In this document: one piece after another, positions 1 through 12,865 of the stretch
How the letters are laid out: each line of letters opens with the position of its first letter
How positions within the stretch are numbered: the first letter of the stretch is position 1
Origin: Takakia lepidozioides
Lineage: Eukaryota; Streptophyta; Takakiopsida; Takakiales; Takakiaceae
DNA: 64,000 nucleotides
Direction of reading: 5' to 3'
Assembly (NCBI GenBank): GCA_030704615.1
Contig: CM060732.1
Coordinates: 23,252,001 to 23,316,000 of the forward strand
Position numbers and translations under genes: made by a program
Notes under the pieces: model-generated
Told to the model about the DNA's origin: nothing
What the model saw: the letters and a program-made list of their open reading frames with translations, nothing else
The model's database searches: none

Positions 1-1030
1 CAGAGCTATCAGGTGAAAGACTTGGAGACACCTCCATTAGCATGTGGAGCTGTAAAGCATAGGAAACTTTGATTAGAATTCTCGACATTTATGACTCTCC
101 TGGAGGAACACACGGACAGGAAACTTACAATTTCAAATGCCCTGCTATTTGCTCCACCAACTACACTTTGTGCTCACACATGAACTTTGTTAGCACTTTG
201 AATCTACACCAGCACTACACTTCTGTGAAACTTGAAAAAAAAAAGTGTACGTACTGGTTTCAGTGATCTCGAGTCACTATCTTCATGATAAGTGGTATCT
301 GAACAGACAGTTCCTTCAAAATAAACTTCTTGGACTACATCCTGCAGCATATGAGGTAAAAAAACTGGTCAGTATTCGACCCCTTCTGTATCATTACCTG
401 CACTTAAATTAGAACTACAGAAGGTACCAAGGATCACCCAGTATCACACCAAATTTAAATCGAACCTAGTACATCGACAATGGGTAAGAAGTGCACACCA
501 TTTTTCCAACAATATGATATGAGATACATACAAGCTACTGGAGAAAGACTGTGAATGGAAGATTAAGGATCACCTCCAGAAGAGAGAGCTTTTACTGTAC
601 AGACACTGTCTGACAGCAGCTCATACCTGATTTTTACTTTCGTATGCAAGAAAAACCCCATGAATTCTCTTGCCCAAAGGTGTGGCTTCTGGTAGCAAAG
701 CAAAGCAACTCACGAGGATGACCTATAAAAGAAGGTGACAAGGAGGAAATTGGCAAAGTCAGAACATCAGACACCTAGAGCACAGTTGACCTCCAGGAAC
801 TGTACAGCAACATGTACTCAGCTAGCATTAAAATCGGAAAGCTCTAGATTGCCAAAGCTTTCATCCTACAATAAGAATTCCTCGAGAGAGTTTACAAACA
901 TATCCTTACCAATCATTTAGAAACAAACTACCTCAAAGCTGGTGTGAAGAAACTCCACTTATGTAATCCTCAAAGAATCAGAATGGCAAATCAAGCACCT
1001 GAAACTCAAATTGTTTAAGCCACTGCTTAC
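1..1030. other. No gene recognised; downstream part or intron of the ASH gene
   Basis: No exon with convincing splice borders and a recognisable protein motif was found here. The next gene to the right is transcribed leftwards and its exon at 1031-1827 ends in a good donor, so this stretch probably holds an intron and possibly further 3' exons of that gene. Short open stretches on both strands look like chance. Confidence 0.4.
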
Positions 1031-1827
1031 CTGCGATTCACCAGCCTTCAAAGTGAAACTGATAAAACCATCTGACCCCTTTGGAAGAGAGTTTCGCCCC
1101 TTATCAGATGTGAAAATCACCTCCCCACTTCCTGGACTAATCTCAGAACCAGTTTGTTTATTGATTCCGCCCCCAATCTCCACCCCCAAATCCTCGCCTA
1201 AAGCTCCATCCTCAACCTTCTCACCTCCAGTTACTGTTTCTTTGGCCTTCAGCTCATCAATTTGCCGCCGCACCTTCGCTGCCTTGTCTGCTTTGCCTTT
1301 CCGCTCATAGGCCAGGCCTTTCCTCTCTAAGGATTCAATGGCTTCCTGCTCAGGTGGGATTTGACCCCGGGATGCAGGTTTCTTTGGCTCCAGTATAAAC
1401 CTCAACTTTGGAACAGGATTTGCAACATTTGTTTCAGGCATCGCTCTGGATCCTTGCTCAGCACACCCAAGATCTATTGACTTCAACATGAAGGTTCTGG
1501 ACTGCTTGCTGGTGTTCAACAACACAAAGCTTTGAGGAGTCGACCACTGGCCTGATATGATGGCCCCAAGGTCAATGCTGCTGGTGTTAAGCTGGTATGT
1601 GTCAGCCCGGCTGATATTTGCCTTCAAAGTTACCACCTGGTCGTTGGTAGGGTCATACACATTGCTCACTACAAGAGTCTCATGGAAGGAACCTCCCAAG
1701 GAGGGCTGGAAGACAAAATTTATTTCCTGGTTACTGTGAGGCTGCAACACCCCGGTACGCCCATCCATGATGTGTATATCACCCGATGCAATAGACCCTG
1801 CATTCAATATGACAGGATTGTCAAAAG
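1031..1827 (-). CDS. Large 3'-ward exon of the ASH gene: ASH domains then coiled coil
   Basis: About 265 codons open between an acceptor (GACCAG at the upstream side) and the donor CGCAG/GTAAGC. The first part has two beta-rich ASH-like modules (ILNAGSIASGDIHI and SIDLGAIISG, each followed by a strand ending in VSN or LLNTS). Then comes a charged helical segment (EQEAIESLERKGLAYERKG through RRQIDELKAKE) that looks like a short coiled coil. The last third is glycine- and acid-rich with a final beta-type stretch GFISFTLKAGES. This is the longest exon of the gene. Confidence 0.7.
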
Positions 1828-4800
1828 CTGGTCAAACTGTAGAACTGCAGAAAAAGCGCAACATATTTGTGGAGGCACATGTACCACTTTTGGCATGAAG
1901 AGTCTTTTGATCAGGCTGACCCTTTGGAGATTATGGAGCTCACGTATCTAAGCATCCAGTTGACAAAGGCTGCATTTGAGGCTCATCCCACCTGAAAGGT
2001 TTGGAGGACTACAATGCTCTGGCCAGTACTAGATATGCAGACAGATTTCAGTGCTCATCAGTCAAGCATAAGGCTTGAAAAAACACAGTTGCCACCGGGG
2101 TGCATTGGTCTTGAGGGGCAGGAGAAAAGTAAGACTGAGCCTTAGGCTGAGAAGAATACAGTTTTCCAGTTGACTTGGACTAAAGATAAGAGTTGCAGAC
2201 TTAGGCTGCGCTTGAAGCTGCCTAAGTTGCTCTTGGGTGCCCACATCATTTTGCAGTCCACCCATAGTTGACTCCCAAGTTGTAGATGTAAATACTGCTT
2301 ACTTAATGCATTGTTTTTCTCCTCTCCTGGGACAAGGAATGTTTTGCAGTCAGACTTGGGCAACTAAACATTGGACTAAAATGTTGTCACCCCTTGAACT
2401 AGCAAACAACCTTTCCCCGTAGTCAATCGAAGGACATTCATAATGTTTGATCTTTGTATGGTCCAATAATCCTGAAGCTATTGAATATCATTTAATCTGA
2501 TCTTATGCTACACATGTGTAAGATACAGCAGAAGTACATACCTGTTTTCTTGATCTTGTATGGGAGTGGGACATCTGAGACATTATTGAGTACCAAAGTC
2601 TTTGCTCGATGCTCATTAGTAAGCATCTTCCCAAAACTGATATTCTTTTGTGCTAATGACAACACCGCTCGACAAACCTGTGTATCACAAGCACAATTAT
2701 TGAGATAGGGGAAACAGAAAACATTGATATTCAATACAGAGAAATCCACAAAAGCCAGCCTGAACAACAAAGCTGCATTCCAATAAGCTTGGACCTGAGG
2801 TCCTTCAATTATATGTCAGTTTCTTCCATCAAAGCTTATTTATATAGAAGTATACCTTAATTTGTATAGGTAACTCTCGTGTTAAAAGATCCTCGTCTAT
2901 GGCAGGCTCTAAGAACCCAGGTTCCACATGTTCCTGGCGCTCCCTGTCATACTCCAATAAGTGAATAGTCACCTGTAGATATCTTGTCCCAGTTAGCTCT
3001 CCTTGGAGACAATCTGAAACTTGAACCTCACAATTGGTACATCTCACAAACGCCAAATGTTTTTCTGTGAATCAATCATTTTTGTCCTTCATTTCTCACT
3101 TTATTTCAACCATACCTCTTGCTGTTTGTGAGGAGGAAAGATAGTGTCGTGGGGATGACTTCAGGTTAGGAGATTCAGAAAGTCTTGAGCCTTCAAATTG
3201 GTACATCTCAAAGATCAACCATGCCCCTTGCTATTTCTGAGAAGGAAAGACACTATTGTGTGGGGGTGGTTTCAGGTTGACAGTGTTTTTCTGGCCTTCA
3301 ATTTGCTCATGTCATCAGTAATGCTGAGGTATCTCAAACCATGATTGTTGACGCTTTTATTCCAGACTAACCTAGGCAAAGTTTCTCAGTCAATATGCAA
3401 CACCTCCAGAGCCATAATACAGCATCCCTAAATGAAACCGCTTCAGTGACTCAATTGCTCTTTTAAAAATGATAGACGAATTTGCATGACAATGCTCACC
3501 CACCTTTGTTGTAAGCTTTTGAAGACGCCCTTGTAAGGAGGGATGAGACTGTCCATCCACAACCAGCACAACATACAAGTTTCTGCTTTCTCCAGGTAGG
3601 AGCTCAAGCTTTCCAAGAGGGACCAGAGTTCGTGGAACATCTTCTAAAGCATGCATAGTGAGCTCCCTGTCCCTGATGTGGTTATCAATATGCTGACACA
3701 CACAAGAACATGAAGTAGCTGTGAGTTATAGGGGCAGTCAAAGCCTACAGTTGCCCAGACAGCCCTGTCCTTTACGACAGTAAACCAATGTGTAAACTTT
3801 TTGAAGCATGCCGGAGCATACAAAAGCTATTCTGAAAAGCTGCAGGTAAAGTCTCAGTATTAAGTAATCACAATGCTCCTCCTTATTGACTCTTTCAGTC
3901 TGAAGATAAAGCTCAATCCGCAATTGATGCAACCATTAACAGTATCAGATTGGTGCCCCAAGGAAAAAACCGTTAACTTCCATTTGAGCTTCTCAGGCAC
4001 ACCAAAGCTGCTTCACAAACTCCCGGGTGATGCCCAAGTGAAGGGCACCTGTGTAGATCCACTGGCGCCTTGAGGCCATTACCCACTTACCTAATCCTAG
4101 AGAGCATGTACTAGAGCACAGACACCTCACCTGCAATTAAGACAGAAAAGCCACTTACAGCGACCTGTTGTTCACGGATGATGGCATTGGCTTGAGTCAT
4201 AGAGAAAACAGAGAGGGACTTGTCTTTGCAATAAGAGTTTAAGAAGCAAGCCACGAGTTAGTGAAAGGACCTTCTTCACAGCATCCTCGTCTGCAAAAGA
4301 GTTGTTGGAGATTGAAGCATGTCCAAGTCGCTTTAGCACATCTTCAATGTATTCGTCTTGAGACAAGTCTTGTTGGGAGGAGGCAAGAATCTTCTCTGCT
4401 TCCACAGCAACACTGAGCATGGCATCACTTTGAACTCTTTTCAAGGATGTCACTGGCTGCTCTTGGGCAGAGCTCGCAAAAGGCTTCAAGTTGGCGAGGG
4501 CATCACCCTGTGTTTGGACCTGCCCAGCAATCGTCTCTGACGCAAGTGTTCTAGGCTCAAGTGCCTTGTGTGTGAGACTTCTTGAGAATGGGCTGGTTGC
4601 TAGATCAAGAGACATCCTGACAAATGAGGAAAGAGTAACATCAGAAAAGGAAGAATGCACCAACGATCTGATTAGTAGGCTCTCAAAATATGCATAGTAA
4701 CATAAAGGATTGAGAAGGCATTAGTTGTTGCAAGCAAAGAAAGCTATCCAGTGATAAGTTACTGGATGCCTTAATAACTGAATGCTGGACCTCCAGCTGT

Positions 4801-7800
4801 GGCTTTCTAGTGAACGGTATCACTGCAACCAGAGGGCACCACCAGCTTCGTCATTGACCATTCAAACGTACAGATGAGTACATTCCTGAATATGCCTGGA
4901 GTGTGCAGCTTCTAATCCTGAAATACTTGAAAACTGCGAACCATTCCAAACCTGTAACAGGCAATAAAACTCCATCCCGCCAGAAACATTTTGCAGCAGC
5001 CACAAACACATGAAAAAAGAAACTCCATTACACAGATGCACTAATGGTACCCACCTCATTCTTGTCTTCCTTTCAGATGCAGAGAATGGATGTCTTGGAG
5101 GCATAGCCTTTGTATGACCCTGTTGCACAAGAAATGGAGCAGAGTCGACGATTGCTTTACTCAGTCGAGGCTGTGATTCTTCAAGGGTTTCGAGAATTTT
5201 CTCCTTGTTCACTGATGCTGCATAAGCTCTTGATATACACAAACAGCATACAATTCATTCTCACTCTCTGTCCAAGGCATGCCTGTCCTCTACAATAGAC
5301 ATCAGCACATAACAACATAACTAATGCAAAAACCTCTTTTTAGTATGGTCATTATCTCACAAAAGTAATCGGGTAACAAATAATCAAGAATAGACTATCT
5401 ATCCAGAAGCAGGAAAGGAGGCCTCCGTATAGAAATGCAAACAAGAAATCCCTTGGGCAGAGGTAAGACACAAACCTCTTTCGGTTCTCATGATAATCCT
5501 CATCACTTCCTTCACTAGAAAGGCTGCATGTGTCCGCAAATGCTTGATCTCCATACTCCAAAGATGTTTCCTCTCTTAACAGATAGATACCCAGCTCTTC
5601 ACGCAAGGATGTGTTAAAGTCCAGTGTCAGGTCCTTGTCGGTAATGTTCTCAACTGAAAGTATCTTTACACATGGGTTATTGACAACGACACTGTTTGCC
5701 AAACCAACATAAACAAAATTAGTGGGTTACCAAACCGACCATCACTGATCAGACTATAGGTCATTCACGTACTCAACAACATGGCATATCACTCCAAATG
5801 CCTTAGGAGGCTTTTGTCCATAAACCCACAGTAGAACTGGAAATTGACATTAACGGAAACTTCCCACATGCTTGAACAAAGCTAGTGATAGGGATTCGCA
5901 CTTGCTTATGGAGTTCTAGAGGTCACCTGTCAAAGCTGAGGGAGTTGCTCATTGATGGAGTCTGTAGCTTGTAGTAAAGAGAGTGAAAAAGAACATGGTG
6001 GCGGTCCATAATTTTAGCTCGAACTTCCAGAACTTGATTATTGTCTTTGTTCCGAAGATTGTCAACCCTAATTTGTTTCCTGTATTTGTGGTTAATCTTT
6101 AGTGGCACAAGCTCTATATCCAGGCTGTGTGTCTGGTGTGGCGGAATTGCAACACGTTCTGCTTTGCTTTTGAAACTCAAGATTGTGGAAGTTACATATG
6201 AAGTGATAAGAGCTGGGAGATCGGAGAGATTCAGAATCTGCACACTTGACGCTTTTGGTGAACCAATGTTACAATCACCAAAGTTGAGCTCCTGAGTTGT
6301 AAGCTTCACGACTGAAGTACATATCTGTGCTTTACACTAAACACATCCAGAGACAGACAGTGCGTGTATCAGTCAAACCCAGTCAAGGATTGGGTCAATG
6401 AAAACAACACACGAGTTGCTTGAAGTTGTGTCGAGAATCGCAAGCATAGAATGCACAACATGCAGTGAAGTGATTGTTACAAACTCGATGCTGTCTATTA
6501 AGCCTGCATGACTGCAGGAGAAAGAAGGGCTGTGTTTGTGTGAATAGATAAACAGCACCATATTTTGAACAGGAAGTCATATTTTGTTTTAAAATTTGTT
6601 CAACCAATCATATGAGAATTATCTTGAAGCTAACAATGTTATCTGTTACATACCTGAATTATCTTGGAGAAACGCTGTTTGCTATGGCCCTTCTTTTCGA
6701 CACATTTAAGAGAGAGTCGGAAACTCTTCCTTTGCAACTTTGCTGCTTTTGCTTCATCAGCCGCACCCGCAGGGTAGAGCCAGACAAGAAGGTTTTTCTC
6801 CTCACCCCTTCCGAGAGAAAGGGCTTCCACCACACTCTTCCTGTTAAGTCTGACACTGGGACCAATAGAGTTACCCTGCATACCAGAAGAGCACTCCAAG
6901 CCATTAACTCCAACATCTCTTCACCAGCAAAACACCATGGTTGTATCTCAAAGGGTACTCACCTCTGTTTTTAGCACCTCTCAGGTAGCACTGTTACTTT
7001 CATTAGTCACTTAGATGATTTCAAATGAGCATGTGAGCCATCTTACAGTATCTAATCAGTAAGCTCCTCAAATCAGCATGTGTGGCTCATCATCATCCAA
7101 ACCCACTCTCTTTGTGTGACTCAAAGCTACAGGTTTCAGGCACTCCTGGTATGCTCGAGTGGACAGTTTATATCAGCGCAACGGGCTCTCTACTGCTTCC
7201 CTATTACCAATGAATCCAGAAGGGGTGGACATCACATCCAGACATGACCGCAACAGACTCATTAGGAGAGAGCTTATGGAATTACATGTCAAGAGAACTT
7301 GGAAGCTACCCAATCTCACGACAAAGCTCCACTTCGATCGAGAGACATTCTTGGTGCTCCCAGATGATAGAATCTTGAGGCCAAATTACCTTTCAGCATC
7401 TTTATCTCCTTCCCTCCTGAGGGCATCGGGACGGTTCAGGGTGGGTTCCCACAACCTACGGATAGAGACTGGCAGATGGGAAAACCTGCAACGGGAGGAG
7501 CGCCTATGTCCAGCTTGTATAGGGCGCAGCCGGGAAATTGAAACTGAAGAACACTTCTTCTACTGCCCTCTATACTACGAGATCCGTGGGAGATTCCACT
7601 GTTTATTCAGTGGAACCCAATCTGTCACTGAAGTCTTCCACTATGGGGATCAGAAATGCCCGGCAGCTTACCTGCACGAGGCCTTCACCCTTAGACAATC
7701 ACTAGAACAATAGTTCTTATTCTTGGGTTTTGGTTTTGTTTCCTCTCCCATGTTTTCTTCCATTTTGTCCCATAAGCTCTATGAGCTTTCCACGGACGTT

Positions 7801-10800
7801 ATAAAGCACCATTTCATTTCTCTTCAGAGCCCCCGTCTGAAATTCCCAATGTACACAAGACCATGCATGGTTAAGTAGTGCCGTTGTGCTCTCAAAGCTC
7901 TAGAGGCTTCTTGTTTGTTGAAACCCAAAAGATTGAGGGCTAAACTCGTCCATCGCCTTTCAAGCCTGATTTGCAGAATCGTTGCCCATCAAGCTTGCAT
8001 GGTTGGTGTTAATGTGCGTCCTAGCCTCATTTTGCCAGACGAGAGGTCCTCTGAATTTGAAATGCTCTGTACATAGAGATAGCAGAGGAATTCAGTGACC
8101 ATGCTTCTCCGGATTGGCTGCTAATTTTGTCCAACTATTTGAGAAAACTAGCTGCCTCTATAGGTTTACTTGGGGTTGAAAGGCTGTAAAAGTACGAGTT
8201 AAGATCTTTGTGTTAGGAACACAAATCTACTGCTGGGGAAGAGAAGAAACTGCAACAAACGCAGTACTAACCAGATCATCAAGAAGCAGAGTTGCTGTGT
8301 GATCGTCTCCAGTACTGAAAACACCATCTTCATCATGGCTCACTACATCCTTCAAACGAGCTTTAGAAGCAGTTGATAAGAGATCCAGGTCTGCCTGTCG
8401 GTAGAAGGTGACTTGATCGCCTGGAGCATGATCTGTGCTGAGATTGACAATCAGAGCCTGCATGTTGAAACCTTCATCTGAGCATCCCAAAGGCACAAAT
8501 TCAAGGTGCAACACCTACACAAGTAAAAATAGGTGAAAGGAAAAACTACTCCTAACAAAGACCAATACACTGCACCTCCTGGGTGATGTTCCTGAGTGTC
8601 AACAGTTGGCATGTTCCATTTCCAGAGTAGCAATGGCCAAAATCCAGCACTCCATCTTCTCCAACGCCTGTGATCAGAAGTCCATCTTGTCGCTGCTCAG
8701 GGTTCACCTGCACAAGTGCCAGAGAATATATGAGAGTTTTTTATTCCACAGCAGACAATATTTTGCGGAAGAGATCTCCTTAGCTAATCCGCTACCACTC
8801 CCAATGCAGAGATTTTTAGTTATGTTTCAATCGAACTTGATGTACAACTGAAATTTACTGTGGACAACATATGCCATCTCATTCAACGGAGTTCCTGAAA
8901 ATGCTGAGAGAGAAGTCAATGACAGAATATGATTGCAGCATAAGAAAAGCAAGCACCAGGTGATGACTTACAATACACCGAACCGGTAAAGATTTGGAAT
9001 TTCTTTCATCAAAGTTGTTTTCCAGATGTATGAAGTAAGAAAAATCTCCGACTTCCTTGGGCTTGTATGTGACACGAATTCGCCGATGAGCGCAGTCTTT
9101 AATCTCTCCACCAGATATAGGAAGACCAGTGTCATAGTCTGTGAGATCTAGGACCTGCAAACGACCAAATCATATATAGCATAATGAACTGAACTTTGTG
9201 AATCTCACAGCCAAATGCCCTCCATTTCATCTTGCATTGTTGACTTCAGCTTTTGTAACTTCTAGGGCTTTTGTAGTACCTGATTGCACTTGTATAGATA
9301 ACAATTATCGCCAAAAGTCAGTGGTGAATACATACACACCCCTGCATAAACTTCAGAACCTTGTCATCCCGTAAGAAGTATTAATCTGCTGCACAGAAAG
9401 TAGAGTAAGTTGGTATGACATACAGGCTGTTCAGTACGCCCGTTCTTCACATGAAGCTGAAACGAGGATGGGATCTCAGAAAGATTCCAGATGCTGAAGT
9501 CTTTGACAAAAACCCCTCTTGGGACGCAATCCTCAAACACGATCTCAGAAACATCTGTCCTCAATACTGAGCGACACACTGTTGAGTTGAATTGCACAAC
9601 GATATCCTGATGATGTTCAATGCTATCTTCTCCTGGAAAAGTGTCCACGGTCTCGGGAAGCACTGTTGCAGCTAAGAACAGCTTTCCATTGACATGAAAT
9701 GTTTCACTGGCGCTTGAGTTGGTGCGTTTTGGAGAAGGCTCCACCAATCCATTATGACCTAACCTCTGTTAGACAGTATGCACATTGTGACAAACTGGAT
9801 GGACATCCAATTGCAATCATAAAAAAGGATTTGAGAGCACTGCTTTGGAGTAATGAAATGCAAGTTGCTTACTTGATTTGTAGATTTATCATCTTTTTCC
9901 TTGTACTTTCTTGTAGGCTTGGGCAAATCTTGGGAAAACTCAAAAGGTCGAAAAGTAAGTACCACTTGCTGCACTTGCCTTGGCTGTAGAACCACCTCAT
10001 TCACTAAGTTCACTGTATTAAATAACTGTCAGCCAAAACAAAAACATCTTTCATCAGCTCCCCTTGCAAACCCTTCCACTCAAATAACTCCTTTGACTGG
10101 GAGCCAGCAAAAACATTTCAGCACGAACTTGGCAGAGTATGTTTTTGGTGCATTAACCTCCTGGATTCAAATGTGCGTGCAAGAATACACAGGCCTCTGG
10201 AAGAACTGCTCCTCTAAACATACAAGACACATTTAAGACACTATACATGCACTATACATGTGCATTGGTATACATAGACACTCTACACAGACACTAGACA
10301 CTAGACACGCAGACACAGACACTATACATGCAGACACATTGATATACACAGACACTATACATGGCGCATTGATGCATAACTTGATTCCACTCTGTTCCAA
10401 GCACTCAAAATGAAACAACTTTGGCAACATTCCACAAATTTCTGTAGAAGTTCCTCTCCACCACAAAACAATCAAGCATGTCACCATAACCAGCTACACC
10501 ACAGAACATGCAATACAATCCACATGAAGGCAACGGATTGAGATCTAACTAACTAGGGAAAGCACTTTAGAAGTGAAGAAAAGGAAACACATACCTCATT
10601 GAAGTCATCTGCTAGAAAATTTGCTACAGTTGGCTCAACACTGTTGCCCTCATTGTCAAAATTTTCATTGTGCAGCTGAAATCCAATCTGAGATCCCAGG
10701 TTGCTGTCCAGCACTACACGAAGGGCTTTGTTGCACAGACTGCGTGCTCAAACAATTACTTCACATCGTTAACGGTGACTCCAAACAAACAATTGTCAAA

Positions 10801-11232
10801 AAGAAGGAGATCGCTACATGTCACATAAACACTGTCTTTAAACCTGCTTCGGAGGAGCATGTTAGGAAAGGGAGGAGAGGATATTGAACTGTGATCCTTT
10901 GGAACTGAAGAAAAGAAAAGCACTATCTCCCTAAACCTTCCTTTATCAAATCATCCCCTACACTCCCTCAGGAGGAAGCAAATGAAGTCGATGAGGAAAT
11001 CTATCACTCAGCTAACTAGAGCTATCTGCTGGAGGCCAAAGTCAGCTAGAATAACAAATTCTTCGAAGAGCTTCAAACAGGAGGGAAGGCTGGACCTGAC
11101 GAGAGAAAACTTGCGGAGAACATGAAATTCGTTCAAAATAACGTTGTTGAGCTCCATCACATTGTTGGCAATGTCGGTGGCAAACAGGACCTCCGGAGCG
11201 CGCCCTGCACTCACGGCTCCACGGGTCGCCAT
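1031..11232 (-). CDS. ASH/MSP-domain (HYDIN-like) protein, multi-exon, 3' end outside window
   Basis: Minus-strand gene with a strong start context (GCGCCATGGCG, ATG at 11232-11230). Exons read from splice motifs: 11096-11232, 10595-10739, about 9873-10010, 9424-9763, 8972-9154, 8576-8707, 8272-8514, 6654-6875, 5927-6311, 5476-5691, 5055-5228, 4872-4951, 4271-4679, 4159-4223, 3504-3692, 2856 to about 3013-3050, 2542-2677 and 1031-1827. Several segments carry the ASH-domain pattern of a LxFGxxxxG turn followed by a hydrophobic strand (for example LNFGDCNIGS and LDFGHCYSGN). ASH domains occur in ciliary, basal-body and spindle-pole proteins such as HYDIN and CFAP family members. In a plant this suggests a sperm-flagellum or basal-body role, which is inference. 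The join near 10.02 kb needs an unseen small exon or a 1-nt shift. I cannot name the orthologue. Confidence 0.72.
2542..2677 (-). CDS. ASH-gene exon with ISFG ASH turn
   Basis: Bounded by a CACAG/GTTTG acceptor and an AACAG/GTATG donor on the minus strand. It encodes an ASH-type strand pair containing ISFGKMLTNE and then LVLNNVSDVPLPYKI, the usual 'new strand after turn' pattern of MSP-like domains. Confidence 0.65.
3030..3275. repeat. Local direct duplication in an ASH-gene intron
   Basis: Two diverged direct copies lie at about 3030-3168 and 3196-3278. Both carry an ATTGGTACATCTCA core followed by a CTTGCT...GAGAAGGAAAGA-like stretch and a shared ending TTCAGGTT. The first copy overlaps the acceptor side of the exon that ends at 2856, so the duplication has copied splice-site-proximal sequence. 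Confidence 0.5.
5476..6311 (-). CDS. Two ASH-gene exons with the clearest ASH domain
   Basis: The exon at 5927-6311 encodes the best ASH domain in the gene: LNFGDCNIGS, a VQILNLSDLPALI strand, an IPPHQTHSLDIELVPLKI strand and the closing RKQIRVDNLRN strand. The exon at 5476-5691 continues with VVNNPCVKILSVENITDKD and an acidic tail. Both have clean borders (TTCAG acceptor and ACAG/GTGACC donor; AACAG acceptor and AAGAG/GTTTG donor). Short pieces matching the 5476-5691 exon and the exon at 8272-8514 recur near 60.0-60.2 kb. Confidence 0.72.
7090..7850 (+). mobile_element. LINE (non-LTR retrotransposon) 3' fragment in an ASH-gene intron
   Basis: An open frame at 7159-7713 encodes the C-terminal part of a reverse-transcriptase polyprotein: an arginine-rich segment (SGRFRVGSHNLRIETGRW) followed by the terminal zinc knuckle CPACIGRSREIETEEHFFYC, the CxxC...H...C pattern typical of plant LINE ends. 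It stops after AAYLHEAFTLRQSLEQ, followed by a T-rich 3' tail region. The RT and endonuclease parts are absent, so this is a 5'-truncated copy. It lies antisense to the host gene, between the exons at 8272-8514 and 6654-6875. Confidence 0.7.
8272..9763 (-). CDS. Four consecutive ASH-gene exons
   Basis: Exons 9424-9763, 8972-9154, 8576-8707 and 8272-8514. The first ends in an ASH-like stretch (FSIWNLSEIPSSFQLHV). The second has VTYKPKEVGDFSYFIHL, a typical MSP-fold strand pair. The third has VLDFGHCYSGNGTCQLLTL, another ASH turn and strand. The fourth is acidic and ends in LLLDDL before GTTAGT. All four borders follow GT/AG rules. Confidence 0.7.
9873..11232 (-). CDS. First exons of the ASH gene
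   Basis: Exon 1 (11096-11232) starts at ATG in a GCGCC context and encodes 45 codons before GTCAG/GTCCA. Exon 2 (10595-10739) joins in phase and contains ALRVVLDSNLGSQIGFQLHN. Exon 3 (about 9873-10010) contains VVLQPRQVQQVVLTFRPFEF, a beta-strand-rich ASH-like run, before CAA/GTAAGC. Coding-like sequence (QSKELFEWKGLQGELMKDVF) just upstream of exon 3, to about 10.11 kb, does not join in the same frame without a 1-nt shift or another small exon. Confidence 0.6.
10230..10380. repeat. Minisatellite-like ACACTATACATG repeat in an intron
   Basis: Irregular short repeats built from AGACACTA, ACACTATACATG and CAGACAC units run for about 150 bp within the intron between ASH-gene exons 2 and 3. No coding role is visible. 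Confidence 0.6.
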
Positions 11233-11299
11233 GGCGCGCACCCTCCCACAGCCTTGCCTGCCAGCTGCTTGCAATGACCGGCCAGAAATCAAGAGAGCT

Positions 11300-12640
11300 T
11301 CTCACCATCCGGGATGTCCCCCCCTGGTTGTCTCTTACCTTTCTTCCGCCCCGCAGGCCCTTCCCTCCCCTATGACAGGAGACGCTATTCAGCTCCAAAT
11401 TACTTTTCCTCTCCTCTCTCAATTGACCAATTTCCTCTCCTCCCTCACTCCCCCTACAACCCCTCCATTCCAAAATGCCTGCACTCCCACATGCGCACAC
11501 ACATGTGACCACAGCAGACATACACACCCACGGAGAGAATGAAACTGAACCTCACAGAGATTCTAAGCTTTTTCACCGTATCTTTTCTCAACAGTCACTT
11601 ATCTCCTTGCTTATCACTCCAAACATCCAACATCCGTAAGCAGCAGGACCTAATCTCAGCCAGATTTGAGCTAAAATTGTACCAAATCCAACACGAGATG
11701 AGATTGTTGCGCAGGATTCTTCTATGCCGTCTTCCGCCTGCTAATTGTTACAACAAGGCATTGACTGATCTGGCCAACTGCGGTTACTACCGGGATTCTA
11801 CTTCACGCCGGACCGATGGTCTTCTCTTAGACCCTGCGGATTTTCTGTCGATCCGACGAGTGCTCCACCAAAGTCAGAGTGTGGAATCTGCATCTGGCTC
11901 AGTAACAGAGACTTCACCTTTACCGACTTACTGTTGAAATCTTCTGCCTCTTATCTTTATACTATTAACAATTTGTTTTCCTTAAAATTTATAACCAATA
12001 TTAGTTGGATATTAAAATTTTATAATCAATATTAAACGTACTTTAATATGTGGTGGCACGTTAGAGAAAGAAAGCTCAAGTAGCCTGCATAACTAAGAGC
12101 CACTTCACCTTATAGCTATTGCCCCTAAAGTAGAACAGAGATAATGGTTATCAGATCTGCCTGTGTAGCGAATTCGGCGCACAATTGCAAAATATCTCAT
12201 CACCTTGGGATTCCGTACATGGGACGACAATTCCAGGGTCACAGTTGCAATTTTCTCCTAAGCTTGCATACGCGTGGCATATATATGTAGTAACGATGCA
12301 ATATTCCATATGGTTAGGCCAGATATGTTGCACCTGGAACGTCATGAGATGAGTTAGGAATAGTTGTCACCAGGTCATAAAGATGGAATTCCGTGGAGCA
12401 AGAGCTGGACCTGAAATGAGTGAACAATTCCGGTGTTTTGGAACCCATCATGGGGGTTTGCATGAAATACTTATATATATTTGATTAACATATAATCTAT
12501 TTATCCCTTTATTCTTTTTTCTTTTTTTCTTTTTTTTAAGAACAGGGAACTGAGGCCCTGGAGAATTTATTCCAAATCCCTTTCTTCCTTGGAAAGAAAA
12601 AAGGGGGACAGAAGCCCTTTTTCTTTAAAATAAATCTATA
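11300..12640. other. Intergenic sequence left of the SINE; one unassigned ORF
   Basis: This includes the presumed promoter of the leftward ASH gene (11240-11500), which is C/T-rich on the plus strand. A plus-strand open frame at 11539-11937 (132 codons, LKLYQIQHEMRLLRRIL followed by a serine-rich end) has no recognised motif and could be transposon debris. 11940-12640 is AT-rich with a T/C run near 12510-12540; nothing else is seen. Confidence 0.35.
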
Positions 12641-12865
12641 CCAGCGGGTAGCTCAATTGGATTCAAGTTGTGTCACCCCAGTGGTTTGGGGCTCAAATTC
12701 TGCTACTGTGTCCTGTTTGGTATGGTTTGGCCAGTAAGTTTGGGGATGTATGCTTCATGGTTTATATGATAGGGGGGTTCATCTTCCCCCTCCTCCGTAA
12801 AGGGCCTGAATTGTAAGCTTTGCTCTCAGGTTTCTTAAAATCCATTGCAACCATAACTCTTTTTT
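12641..12865 (+). mobile_element. tRNA-derived SINE
   Basis: A pol III box A match (TAGCTCAATTGG, 12649-12660) is followed 30 bp later by a box B-like motif (GGCTCAAATTC, about 12690-12700). A non-tRNA body follows, ending with AAGGGCCTGAATTGTAAGC near 12797-12815 and a T-run at 12858-12868. This is the standard layout of a plant SINE head and body. Exact ends and target duplication were not determined. Confidence 0.65.

Noticed and set aside
7159-7713. A host gene of 184 codons
   Set aside because: The zinc knuckle and arginine-rich block identify the end of a LINE reverse-transcriptase protein, and the frame starts without a proper start.
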